Part shown: piece by piece, positions 7,473 through 15,423 of the stretch | How the letters are laid out: each line of letters opens with the position of its first letter | How positions within the stretch are numbered: the first letter of the stretch is position 1 | Source: Maribacter algarum (ex Zhang et al. 2020) | Lineage (GTDB): Bacteria > Bacteroidota > Bacteroidia > Flavobacteriales > Flavobacteriaceae | Assembly: GCF_005885635.1 (NCBI RefSeq) | Contig: NZ_VATY01000003.1 | Span: 538,507-602,506, forward strand | DNA: 64,000 nt | Reading direction: 5' to 3' | Made by a program: the position numbers and the translations under genes | The notes under the pieces: generated by a model | What the model was told of the DNA's origin: nothing | Database searches by the model: none | What the model saw: the letters and a program-made list of their open reading frames with translations, nothing else

Positions 7473-8420
7473 ATGAAAAAATTGTTTCTATTCTTTTTTC
7501 TACTACAACTAACACGTATCTCAGCACAAGTTGAAAATTATAACCTATTTCCTTCAATAGCACCCGGTCATCTCCTTGATGACAAACTCGAAGATATCAG
7601 TTTTGCCTTTGGATTACGTATTTTGGTGTCTGATTATAATGGACCTTTAATACGTTTGCGCCGCGCAAGTGATAATTCAGAAATGGATTTCTTTTGTAGT
7701 GATAATGATAGGGTGGATATAGAAGCCATTAACAATTGGCGAAATGGGGCAAATGTATTCGTAGCAACATGGTATGACCAAAGTGGTATCGGGCGAGATG
7801 CATTTCAAAACACAACTTTTCGTCAACCAAGATTCATTCCAGATGCCGTACAACCCTATTGGGCAGGTGATGGTAATGATTTGCTTATCGTACCTGAAAA
7901 CTTTCAAAACCTTACAGAATCAGGTAAAAATGGAAGCGTTTTGGGTGTTTTCTATGCCACTGATAGATCTCAGATACCCTTTGGGGTAATTTCAGGAGGA
8001 GAACGTTGGTTAGTGCATATCAATTGGAATAACGAACAATGCTATTTCGACCCAGGATATTGCTGTAATAATCCGCGGTCTTTTGCAAATAATCTCCCAA
8101 CCCATTCAACAAACCCAGGTAGCTTAACTATCTGGGATCAGTATTCTTTCGTTCGTCGCGATAATCCTTTAAATACAAACACAGATAGGACAATACTCCG
8201 TTTAGGCGGAGTTCAAAAAGTAAATGGGAATTTTCCAAATAATCAGTCTTGTAACCTCACTTTTAATTTTGGCCTTGGTGCAGCGATACAGAATAGCATT
8301 AATACACCTTCTCAAGGCAGCACAACGCGTTTTGCCGAAATAATTATGTACAAAGTCGGACTTGAAGACGACCAAATTGAAGCTATAGAAGAAAATCAAA
8401 TTACATTTTGGAATCTATGA
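7473..8420 (+). CDS. Exported LamG/ABFB-like beta-sandwich protein
   Basis: Encodes 315 residues with a signal peptide (MKKLFLFFFLLQLTRISAQ). The body resembles the concanavalin-like fold of the alpha-L-arabinofuranosidase B catalytic domain family (GH54-like): AFGLRIL...LIRLRRASDN...VATWYDQSGIGRDAFQ, with the typical WYDQSG-x-G-x-D/N signature at about residues 95-110. The catalytic residues of true GH54 enzymes cannot be confirmed by eye, and many flavobacterial relatives are probably binding modules. An acidic, Cys-containing stretch (CYFDPGYCCNN) is unusual. The stop overlaps the start of the following T9SS type B gene (ATGA), so the two are translationally coupled. Confidence 0.65.
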   Translation: MKKLFLFFFLLQLTRISAQVENYNLFPSIAPGHLLDDKLEDISFAFGLRILVSDYNGPLIRLRRASDNSEMDFFCSDNDRVDIEAINNWRNGANVFVATWYDQSGIGRDAFQNTTFRQPRFIPDAVQPYWAGDGNDLLIVPENFQNLTESGKNGSVLGVFYATDRSQIPFGVISGGERWLVHINWNNEQCYFDPGYCCNNPRSFANNLPTHSTNPGSLTIWDQYSFVRRDNPLNTNTDRTILRLGGVQKVNGNFPNNQSCNLTFNFGLGAAIQNSINTPSQGSTTRFAEIIMYKVGLEDDQIEAIEENQITFWNL

Positions 8421-9565
8421 AAAAACTTTACTTCATTGTCTTAGGTGTAACTATGTTTCACGGGTTAAAAGCCCAAGAAGCACTTCACAATTATGGATTT
8501 CTAAAAATTCATGACATGGGTGCGGTAGGTTTTCACCATGATCTAATCAATGACGGAACTACCGATGATAATCAAGGCATTGCAGGATTTTTTAGCAATG
8601 AAAGTATAATCATCTCTGGAGCATTTAGACCTATTTTTCTTGATATGGAAATTATGGTTAATAAAGACCTCTACCTAGAAATAGGGGTTGGCGTTACAAA
8701 CAATACCAATTTTATTTTAGGTGATGTTGTAACACCACGAAATCTTCTTGACATTAATCTCGATTACATAAATGATTCATTTTATAATGGTGAAGACAAT
8801 TTAATCAAAGTGGACGGGTACGCAGCGCTTACTTCAAAACAAGATTTCATATTTCCTATCGGCGTAGATCAACAATTAAGGCCTTTGAAATTAACCTCTA
8901 CAAATACTAATAATTCTGCTAAATCGGCCTATTTCAGAGAAAACCCGAACAACCCGACGACATTTGATATCAGTTTCAACACTGAAAATAGAACAGATAT
9001 ACTTCTCGCAATCAGTAACGAAGAGTTTTGGGATATAGATGCTGCTATTCCTTCAAAAGTTACACTTACTTGGGATTCCGAGAGTAATCTTTCGAGATTT
9101 CTTGATGATTTAAGTAATATTAGAATAGTTGGATGGAATACTTCTTTGGCAATTTGGGAAGATTTAGGGAATACTGATTCCTCAGGAGATTTCGAAACCG
9201 GTGAGATAACTTCCGATACATTTTTACCCAATGATTATTCGATAATTACCTTTGGAGGTAGTTTAAGCTTAGCTACTGCTGATTTAGATAATTATTTGTT
9301 AACTCCCAATGGAGATGGAGTTAATGACTACTTACATTTTGATGTAGTTTCACTATCCCCAAATAACAAGTTGAGAATTTTTAATAGGTGGGGTCGAAGT
9401 GTTTACGAAGAGGACAATTATACTAATTTGTTCAATGGAAGAGCGAACGTAAAGAACATTGTTAATTCAAGTAAAAAACTTCCTGCGGGAGTTTATTTCT
9501 ATATCATAAACTTATATGATATTAATTTGAAGCATCAAGGGTATTTGTATATCGAGCAGGAATAA
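8417..9565 (+). CDS. T9SS type B sorting domain protein, paralogue of the protein at 2752
   Basis: Encodes 382 residues. The start is ATG at 8417, overlapping the preceding stop by four bases; a TTG nine bases upstream is less likely. Signal peptide is MKKLYFIVLGVTMFHGLKAQ. The C-terminal ~90 residues hold the type B sorting domain: YLLTPNGDGVNDYLHFD, LRIFNRWGRSVYE, LPAGVYFYIINLYD and the final QGYLYIEQE. The N-terminal part is paralogous to the protein at 2752 over its whole length (IHDMGAVGFHHDLINDG, NNTNFILGD, KVDGYAAL, FPIGVDQQLRPL). It ends the accessory cluster. In the family the domain means T9SS export and surface attachment; acting as the anchor for neighbours without sorting signals is inference. 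Confidence 0.9.
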   Translation: MKKLYFIVLGVTMFHGLKAQEALHNYGFLKIHDMGAVGFHHDLINDGTTDDNQGIAGFFSNESIIISGAFRPIFLDMEIMVNKDLYLEIGVGVTNNTNFILGDVVTPRNLLDINLDYINDSFYNGEDNLIKVDGYAALTSKQDFIFPIGVDQQLRPLKLTSTNTNNSAKSAYFRENPNNPTTFDISFNTENRTDILLAISNEEFWDIDAAIPSKVTLTWDSESNLSRFLDDLSNIRIVGWNTSLAIWEDLGNTDSSGDFETGEITSDTFLPNDYSIITFGGSLSLATADLDNYLLTPNGDGVNDYLHFDVVSLSPNNKLRIFNRWGRSVYEEDNYTNLFNGRANVKNIVNSSKKLPAGVYFYIINLYDINLKHQGYLYIEQE

Positions 9566-9671
9566 AACCAATAAAAAAGAAAAATCTAATCCCAGTAATT
9601 GACTATCTTTAAAATAAACCGTAATTGGCAACGTTTTTGTATTATTCGCTACAACAGCTAAAGAAAACCCT

Positions 9672-10412
9672 ATGGAACGTAGATCATTTATTAAAAAGAG
9701 TAGTATTTCAGGATTAGCCATTGCTCTTGCCCCTAGTTTAGCACTCGCGGCAAACAAGGATTTTGAATACTCTATTCTCGAGCTAATGGGAAAAGCCGAT
9801 ATTGAACTTTATGGAAAAGACATCAATCTACGAGCGGAAGCCCACGATGCTTTTGTTGAAATGAAGAAAGCAGCTTACGGTGATGGTATTGACTTAAAAG
9901 TAGTTTCCAGTTACAGAAATTTTGGGCGCCAAGAGGCAATTTTTGAGCGAAAATTTGAGCGATATACTGAAGAAGATGGAATGGAGCCCATGGCTGCCAT
10001 TGACAAAATAATAGAGTATTCTACTATACCAGGAACAAGCAGACACCATTGGGGAACTGATGTTGATATTATCGATGGATATCCTAAAGCAGAAGGAGAT
10101 GTATTGGTTCCTTCTAAGTTTGGGGCAGGTGGGCCCTACGAGAATTTCAAAAAATGGATGGATGAAAACTCAAAAACCTTTGATTTTCATCTTGTTTATA
10201 CTGATGACTCAAAAAGAAAAGGTTTCAAATACGAACCTTGGCATTATAGCTTTGCCCCTCTTTCTGTGCCGATGTTAACTGAGTTTCGAAGAAAAAACAT
10301 TCTTCAACTTTTAGAAAAAGAAACCTTTTTAGGTAGTGAGCACTTCACCAACGGATTTATTCGAACCTACATTCAGAACAATATTTTAGACATAAATAAA
10401 GAACTTCTCTAG
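9672..10412 (+). CDS. M15 family D-alanyl-D-alanine carboxypeptidase-like protein
   Basis: Encodes 246 residues, with a Tat-like signal (MERRSFIKKSSISGLAIALA, twin arginines at 3-4, cleavage near LALAA). The VanY/M15 fold is shown by the substrate-loop pattern VVSSYRNFGRQ, the zinc-binding SRHHWGTDVDI (His and Asp ligands) and the second His in EPWHYSF. These enzymes trim D-Ala or D-amino acid residues from peptidoglycan stem peptides in the periplasm. It stands alone: 106 bases separate it from the fibre locus and 52 from the M48 gene. The exact bond cut cannot be told from sequence. Confidence 0.88.
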   Translation: MERRSFIKKSSISGLAIALAPSLALAANKDFEYSILELMGKADIELYGKDINLRAEAHDAFVEMKKAAYGDGIDLKVVSSYRNFGRQEAIFERKFERYTEEDGMEPMAAIDKIIEYSTIPGTSRHHWGTDVDIIDGYPKAEGDVLVPSKFGAGGPYENFKKWMDENSKTFDFHLVYTDDSKRKGFKYEPWHYSFAPLSVPMLTEFRRKNILQLLEKETFLGSEHFTNGFIRTYIQNNILDINKELL

Positions 10413-10464
10413 GACTTTTACAGCTTTTTTGTACCTTCCTTTCTGTTAATAACACTACACTACC

Positions 10465-11235
10465 ATGAACAGAGGAAGTTGGAAGATTCGAATCTTTATT
10501 GGCCTAGCCATTGTTGCCTTTGCCTTTATTAAGAAATGTAACAATACCGAACAAAACGAGTATACGGGAAGGTCTCAGCATATTACCATGTCGCCTGACC
10601 AAGAAATTGCCATAGGATTGCAAAGTATGCCTCAAATTCAGCAGCAGCATGGCGGTTTATATCCTGATGAGCGCCTACAAGCTTATGTTGATCAAGTAGG
10701 ACGAAAACTCGTGCAAAATAGTATTGCCCGTGAGACTCCATATAAATATGACTTTCATTTATTAGCTGACGATAGAACAATCAATGCCTTTGCACTTCCT
10801 GGAGGGCAATGCTTTATTACGTATGCCCTATTCAAACAATTGAATGAGGAGCAATTAGCGGGAGTATTAGGTCATGAAATAGGTCATGTCATTGGAAGAC
10901 ATTCAGCAGAACGTATTGCTGCAAGTGAATTTTGGAGAACCGCAACCATGGGAGCCACTGTAGGTGCTGGAGACATAGGCAACGTTGTAGGCAGTATCGG
11001 CCAAAATACATTACTTAAAAATGGGCGTGGTGACGAATTGGAAAGTGACGAATTAGGCGTTCTTTTTATGATTCAATCTGGCTACAATCCGAATGAAATG
11101 ATAGAGGTAATGAAAATTTTAAAAGCCGCCGCTGGACCAAATCGTGTACCTGAATTTCAAAGTACGCATCCAGATCCCGAGAATAGAATCCAGAAAATAA
11201 AAGAAGCGATAGCAAAGTATCAAGGACAATCGTAA
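10465..11235 (+). CDS. M48 family metallopeptidase
   Basis: Encodes 256 residues with an N-terminal hydrophobic segment (about 9-22) followed by KKC; whether Cys25 is lipidated is unclear, so it may be a periplasmic membrane-anchored protein. The zinc protease motif HEIGH is at 137-141, followed by the third ligand region ESDELG near 193-198; LPGGQCFITYALF precedes it as in BepA/LoiP-type M48 proteases. The family degrades or quality-controls envelope proteins. All expected zinc ligands are present. It lacks the TPR tail of BepA, so it is the short single-domain form. Confidence 0.9.
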   Translation: MNRGSWKIRIFIGLAIVAFAFIKKCNNTEQNEYTGRSQHITMSPDQEIAIGLQSMPQIQQQHGGLYPDERLQAYVDQVGRKLVQNSIARETPYKYDFHLLADDRTINAFALPGGQCFITYALFKQLNEEQLAGVLGHEIGHVIGRHSAERIAASEFWRTATMGATVGAGDIGNVVGSIGQNTLLKNGRGDELESDELGVLFMIQSGYNPNEMIEVMKILKAAAGPNRVPEFQSTHPDPENRIQKIKEAIAKYQGQS

Positions 11236-11258
11236 CGTTAAATTCGACAAACTGCAAG

Positions 11259-11286
11259 TTGACTGGGTAGTTTTTTCCTATCTTTG
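11259..11286 (+). promoter_or_regulatory. Complete flavobacterial promoter
   Basis: TTG (11259-11261), 17 bases, then TATCTTTG (11279-11286), matching both elements of the Bacteroidota housekeeping promoter. It would start transcription about 90 bases before the small gene at 11383. Confidence 0.7.
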
Positions 11287-11382
11287 TTATTCCCAGCATC
11301 TTTACACCGTCTCAAATTTAACCCTTATAGCTTTCATTAATAATTTTTACTGAGTTCGTTTCAGTATTTTAATAAAACTATA

Positions 11383-11550
11383 ATGGGAACACTATCACAC
11401 TTCAGCAATCTCTATTCACAGGCCTTTGAAGGCTGTAAACCAGCTGCGTTAGTTCTATTGTTAAAGGCATACTCTGTATTTTGTGCTATCATGATTTTTA
11501 TGGCGGTTTATGCTTTAACTGATAGAGCACTAAACGGTTGGGATTTCTGA
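11383..11550 (+). CDS. Small single-span membrane protein (DUF6747-like)
   Basis: A 55-residue frame beginning MGTLSHFSNLYSQAFEGC and ending LTDRALNGWDF. One hydrophobic span runs from about residue 22 to 45 (LVLLLKAYSVFCAIMIFMAVYA). A complete promoter lies upstream and a strong terminator downstream, so the gene forms its own transcription unit. Size, layout and an aromatic C-terminus resemble the short flavobacterial DUF6747 proteins; this family call is from memory. Function unknown. Confidence 0.65.
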   Translation: MGTLSHFSNLYSQAFEGCKPAALVLLLKAYSVFCAIMIFMAVYALTDRALNGWDF

Positions 11551-11603
11551 ATAAAACACGAATCGCTCTTTTACTTGAACACTAATTGAATTGATTATAA
11601 GAT

Positions 11604-11638
11604 AAAAACCCGTTTGCCTTATGGTTAACGGGTTTTTT
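11604..11638 (+). terminator. Rho-independent terminator of the small membrane protein gene
   Basis: The stem AAACCCGTT / AACGGGTTT with a 12-base loop is followed by a run of T. It lies 54 bases after the stop at 11550. Confidence 0.8.
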
Positions 11639-11653
11639 GATTGATGAATAAAC
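11632..11653 (+). repeat. 22-bp dispersed repeat, copy 1
   Basis: The 22 bases from the U-run of the terminator onward are identical to 54881-54902 downstream of rpoD. The inner 14 bases GATTGATGAATAAA occur again at 12065, so this copy and that one flank the ankyrin gene as direct repeats. Confidence 0.7.
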
Positions 11654-11663
11654 ATTCTAGCTA

Positions 11664-12050
11664 TCAAACAGTATTTTTAAGTACTTCGAGTACTTCTTTT
11701 GCATTCGAGAGTTTCGCATGTTTCACAATCGTCCAACCTTTATTACATTTAAGGGTAAGGTCTGCTCCATTGCTAATTAACACTTCCAAAATCTCGGCCT
11801 TATTATAACGAGCTGCAAAAATAGCAGGTGTCATTCCGAGAGACTTAGCATTCAAATCTTCCCCGAGTTCAATTAAACGTTCCACAGTATTAATATCACC
11901 TTTCATAATTGCTTTACAAAAAGTACTCAATTCCTTTTTTACAATTAGTTCCGTAACATCCGCATTAGTGTTACTTGTTTCATTTTTGGCAACCGCATCT
12001 GTTACCAATAGCATACAAAATGCCACAGCAGTCAAAATCGTTTTTTTCAT
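11664..12050 (-). CDS. Exported ankyrin repeat protein
   Basis: Encodes 128 residues from the ATG at 12050; the frame is open further upstream but only this start gives a signal peptide (MKKTILTAVAFCMLLVTDAVA). Two to three ankyrin units follow: a degenerate one near FCKAIMKGDINTVERLIELG, a clear one (SLGMTPAIFAARYNKAEILEVLISNGADL) and a half unit (NKGWTIVKHAKLSNAKEVLEVL). Ankyrin repeats bind proteins; the partner is unknown. The gene lies alone and is convergent with the small membrane protein gene. It is flanked by 14-bp direct repeats (11639 and 12065), which may mark an insertion. Confidence 0.8.
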   Translation of the reverse strand: MKKTILTAVAFCMLLVTDAVAKNETSNTNADVTELIVKKELSTFCKAIMKGDINTVERLIELGEDLNAKSLGMTPAIFAARYNKAEILEVLISNGADLTLKCNKGWTIVKHAKLSNAKEVLEVLKNTV

Positions 12051-12064
12051 GATGAGTGAATTTA

Positions 12065-12078
12065 GATTGATGAATAAA
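12065..12078 (+). repeat. 14-bp direct repeat upstream of the ankyrin gene
   Basis: GATTGATGAATAAA is identical to 11639-11652 on the other side of the ankyrin gene and to 54888-54901. On its own a 14-base match could occur by chance in DNA this AT-rich; its flanking position makes it notable. Confidence 0.4.
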
Positions 12079-12254
12079 TTATGATTATATAAATATAGAC
12101 TTTGTCTATAGGTTTTTGTTTCACGATTAACAGTTAAATAACTAAAGTTTAACATCTAGCGGAAATTTATTCAGATTTATTTAAGACTTGACAAAAGTGC
12201 TAACGAAACACCAAAAAGCTCTTCCAATTAGTAGCGATACAAGTCAAATCGTGG

Positions 12255-12262
12255 TATTTTTG
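12255..12262 (+). promoter_or_regulatory. Probable -7 box of gpmI
   Basis: TATTTTTG fits TAnnTTTG and lies 20 bases before the gpmI start. No TTG at 17-23 bases upstream was found. Confidence 0.45.
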
Positions 12263-12282
12263 ATATTACAATAGAAATCGAA

Positions 12283-13794
12283 ATGAACAAAAAAGTAATA
12301 TTGATGATTTTGGATGGATGGGGTAAATCTCCAGATCCCAAGGTTTCCGCCATAGACAATGCCAATACATCTTTTATAGATGGGTTATATACCAAATACC
12401 CTAATGCTCAATTGCGGACAGACGGCTTGCATGTTGGTTTACCAGAGGGTCAGATGGGTAATAGCGAAGTTGGTCATATGAATTTAGGTGCAGGCCGTAT
12501 TGTATATCAAGATTTAGCAAAAATCAATTTAGCTATTGAACAGGATACCTTAAAAGATGAAAAAGAACTAGTTGATGCACTTCAATATGCTTCCGACAAC
12601 AATAAAAATGTCCACTTTTTAGGCTTACTAAGTGATGGAGGCGTACATGCACATACCAGTCACTTAAGAGGGTTTATTGACGCCGCAAATAATGCTGGAG
12701 TAAATTCTTTTGTGCATGCTTTTACAGATGGTAGAGATGTGGACCCCAAATCTGGCAAAGGGTATGTTTCTGATTTAGAAAACTATATTGCTGATACAAA
12801 TACGAAGTTAGCTTCTATAACAGGCCGGTATTATGCCATGGATAGAGATAACCGTTGGGAACGTGTCCACCTAGCCTATGATGCTTTGGTCAATGGATTT
12901 GGAACAAAAACATCAAATGCCACTGAGTCAATTCAGGCCAGTTATGATGCCGATGTCACGGACGAGTTTATCAAGCCTCTAATTCTTACTGAAAACAATT
13001 TGCCTGTAGCTACTATTCAAAAAGATGATGTAATTATCTTTTTCAACTTTAGAACAGATAGAGGTCGGGAGTTAACAGAAATGTTAAATCAAAGTGATTT
13101 CCCAGAATACAACACTAAAAAAATAGAACTATACTATGTAACCATCACTAACTATAGTGATGCTTTCAAAGGCATTAAAGTTATCTTCAACAAAGATAAT
13201 ATTGAAGAAACCCTTGGTGAGGTACTAGAAAAAGCGAATAAAACACAGATTAGAATTGCTGAAACCGAGAAATATCCTCATGTTACATTTTTCTTTTCTG
13301 GAGGAAGAGAAGAACCTTTTGAAGGGGAATCAAGAATATTAAAAAATTCCCCAAAAGTGGCTACCTATGATTTAAAACCAGAAATGGCTGCTTTTGAATT
13401 AACGGATGCCTTGACCACTGAGCTAGAAAAAGAAACTACTGATTTTGTATGTTTAAACTTTGCCAACGGAGATATGGTAGGTCATACGGGGTCAATGCAA
13501 GCAGCTATCAAAGCTTGTGAAGCTGTCGACACTTGTGTCAAAAAAGTAATAACGACAGGTTTAAAGCATGGGTATACTACCTTGTTAATTGCCGACCATG
13601 GCAACTGTGAAACTATGATAAATCCTGATGGTTCTCCACATACTGCGCATACTACCAATCCTGTTCCTCTTATTTTAGTGGATAAGGAATTGAAAGAAAT
13701 CAAAGATGGAGTTTTAGGGGATGTTGCCCCAACAATTCTAAAGTTGATGGGCGTTCCACAACCAGAGGCCATGACACAAAAACCATTGGTGTAG
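12283..13794 (+). CDS. gpmI: 2,3-bisphosphoglycerate-independent phosphoglycerate mutase
   Basis: Encodes 503 residues, the normal length of the Mn-dependent enzyme that interconverts 3- and 2-phosphoglycerate in glycolysis and gluconeogenesis. The N-terminal alkaline-phosphatase-like metal site (LMILDGWG) and the catalytic serine motif GNSEVGHMNLGAG are intact. The substrate-binding HAFTDGRDVDP, FFNFRTDRGRELT, and the C-terminal metal ligands in ADHGNCE and HTAHTTNPVPLI are also present. A cytosolic housekeeping gene; only 33 bases separate it from map. Confidence 0.97.
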   Translation: MNKKVILMILDGWGKSPDPKVSAIDNANTSFIDGLYTKYPNAQLRTDGLHVGLPEGQMGNSEVGHMNLGAGRIVYQDLAKINLAIEQDTLKDEKELVDALQYASDNNKNVHFLGLLSDGGVHAHTSHLRGFIDAANNAGVNSFVHAFTDGRDVDPKSGKGYVSDLENYIADTNTKLASITGRYYAMDRDNRWERVHLAYDALVNGFGTKTSNATESIQASYDADVTDEFIKPLILTENNLPVATIQKDDVIIFFNFRTDRGRELTEMLNQSDFPEYNTKKIELYYVTITNYSDAFKGIKVIFNKDNIEETLGEVLEKANKTQIRIAETEKYPHVTFFFSGGREEPFEGESRILKNSPKVATYDLKPEMAAFELTDALTTELEKETTDFVCLNFANGDMVGHTGSMQAAIKACEAVDTCVKKVITTGLKHGYTTLLIADHGNCETMINPDGSPHTAHTTNPVPLILVDKELKEIKDGVLGDVAPTILKLMGVPQPEAMTQKPLV

Positions 13795-13813
13795 GCATTT
13801 CTTGCAAAAACTT

Positions 13814-13821
13814 TACCTTTG
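13814..13821 (+). promoter_or_regulatory. -7 box of map, possibly giving a leaderless mRNA
   Basis: TACCTTTG ends six bases before the map ATG at 13828, so a start point at the usual distance would fall at or next to the initiation codon. Confidence 0.5.
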
Positions 13822-13827
13822 CCGACT

Positions 13828-14646
13828 ATGATTATCGTAAAAACAGCTGAAGAAATAGAATTGATGCGTGAAAGCGCCTTAATCGTTTCCAAAACCTTGG
13901 GAATGCTGGCTAAAGAGGTTAAACCAGGGGTAACAACATTGCAGCTAGATGCACTAGCCGAAACCTTTATAAGAGACCATGGTGGTGTACCAGGCTTTTT
14001 AGGACTGTATGACTTTCCGAACTCACTTTGTATGAGTCCGAATGCTCAGGTGGTGCATGGCATTCCAAATGACACTCCTCTTGTTGAGGGTGATATCATC
14101 TCTATTGATTGTGGTGTTTTGAAAAATGAGTTCTACGGAGATCATGCTTATACTTTTGAAGTGGGCGAAGTAGCCCCGGAAACCAAAAAGTTACTTGATA
14201 TCACTAAGGAGTCTCTTTATGTTGGTATTCGCCAATTCAAAAAAGGTAATCGTGTTCAAGATGTTGGTTATGCAATTCAAAAATATACCGAAGATCATGG
14301 GTATGGTGTTGTACGTGAATTGGTAGGTCATGGACTAGGACGTAAAATGCACGAAGACCCTGAAATGCCCAATTACGGAAAAAGAGGAAGAGGGAAAAAG
14401 TTTGTGGAAGGAATGGTAGTTGCAATTGAGCCTATGATAAATTTGGGAACACGTCGTATCAAACAATTAAAGGACGGTTGGACTATTCTTACTGCAGATG
14501 GAAAACCTAGCGCGCACTTTGAGCATAATGTAGCTTTGGTAGGCGGGAAACCAGAATTATTATCCACTTTCCAATATGTTTATGATGCACTTGGTATAGA
14601 AAGTGGTGAGGAAGAAGAATTCCGCCAGAAAAAACTTCAGCTCTAG
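13828..14646 (+). CDS. map: Type I methionine aminopeptidase
   Basis: Encodes 272 residues from the ATG at 13828; an in-frame TTG nine bases upstream overlaps the -7 box and is rejected. The enzyme removes N-terminal methionine from new proteins. All pita-bread metal ligands are recognisable: the His in VVHGIPND, the Asp pair in ISIDCG...YGDHAYTF, His in VGHGLGRKMHEDP, Glu in AIEPMIN and the last Glu in HFEHNVAL. There is no N-terminal zinc-finger extension, as usual for bacterial type Ia enzymes. It is followed by a methyltransferase gene after 12 bases. Confidence 0.96.
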   Translation: MIIVKTAEEIELMRESALIVSKTLGMLAKEVKPGVTTLQLDALAETFIRDHGGVPGFLGLYDFPNSLCMSPNAQVVHGIPNDTPLVEGDIISIDCGVLKNEFYGDHAYTFEVGEVAPETKKLLDITKESLYVGIRQFKKGNRVQDVGYAIQKYTEDHGYGVVRELVGHGLGRKMHEDPEMPNYGKRGRGKKFVEGMVVAIEPMINLGTRRIKQLKDGWTILTADGKPSAHFEHNVALVGGKPELLSTFQYVYDALGIESGEEEEFRQKKLQL

Positions 14647-14658
14647 AAGCATACTAGG

Positions 14659-15423
14659 ATGAAGAACCTTTTCAAATACATCCTGAATACTATTCCGAGA
14701 CCTTTATTGATTAAACTAAGCTATTTAGCGAGACCAATCCTAGCTTTTTCTATGCGGGGAAAGAATCATATTGATCCAATAGATGAAAAGCAGTTCAAAA
14801 GTTTTTTACCTTATGGTTATGAAAGTCCTAGGGAAAATGTTTTATCACCCTCTACCCTATCTCTCGAGCGCCATCGTTTGTTATGGCTCTTCTTAAAAAA
14901 CAAAACCGATTTTTTTACGGTTACCTTAAAAGTTTTGCATTTTGCCCCTGAGCAAGCTTTTTACAAAAGGTTCAGAAAACTAAAAAACTTAGACTATACT
15001 ACTACTGATTTGAATTCTCCTCTTGCAGATGTAAAAGCTGACATCTGTAACCTTCCCTTTAAGGATAATACCTTTGATGTTATTTTTTGCAATCATGTTT
15101 TGGAACATATTCCCGATGACACGAAAGCAATGCAGGAACTCTATCGAATTTTAAAACCAGGCGGATGGGGCATTTTTCAAATTCCGCAGGACTTGAAGAG
15201 AGAAACCACTTTTGAAGATGACTCCATCACTGATAAAAAAGAAAGAGCCAAAATCTTCGGCCAATACGATCATGTGCGAATTTACGGACGAGATTATTTT
15301 AATAAACTAAGAAGTGTGGGGTTTGAAGTAGAAGAGGTAGATTATACAGCTACTATGCCAGCAGAAGAAATTGAAAAGTACCGATTGGCCAAAGGAGAGA
15401 TAATTCCATTGGTTAAAAAATAA
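14659..15423 (+). CDS. Class I SAM-dependent methyltransferase
   Basis: Encodes 254 residues. The first ~60 residues include a hydrophobic stretch (PRPLLIKLSYLARPILAF) that may contact the membrane. The Methyltransf_11-type core follows: a diverged motif I (LKVLHFAPEQAFYKRF), then ADICNLPFKDNTFDVIFCNHV (split here as ADICNLPF and DNTFDVIFCNHVLEHI), and LYRILKPGGWGIFQIP. The H-V-L-E-H-I-P motif is typical of methyltransferases acting on small molecules or lipids. The substrate cannot be told. It probably shares a transcript with map and is convergent with apbE, with no gap between the two stop codons. Confidence 0.85.
   Translation: MKNLFKYILNTIPRPLLIKLSYLARPILAFSMRGKNHIDPIDEKQFKSFLPYGYESPRENVLSPSTLSLERHRLLWLFLKNKTDFFTVTLKVLHFAPEQAFYKRFRKLKNLDYTTTDLNSPLADVKADICNLPFKDNTFDVIFCNHVLEHIPDDTKAMQELYRILKPGGWGIFQIPQDLKRETTFEDDSITDKKERAKIFGQYDHVRIYGRDYFNKLRSVGFEVEEVDYTATMPAEEIEKYRLAKGEIIPLVKK

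Noticed and set aside
3-9565. Prophage tail fibre region
   Set aside because: Fibre-like motifs suggested phage, but every protein has a signal peptide, two have T9SS sorting domains, and there are no capsid, terminase, integrase or lysis genes.
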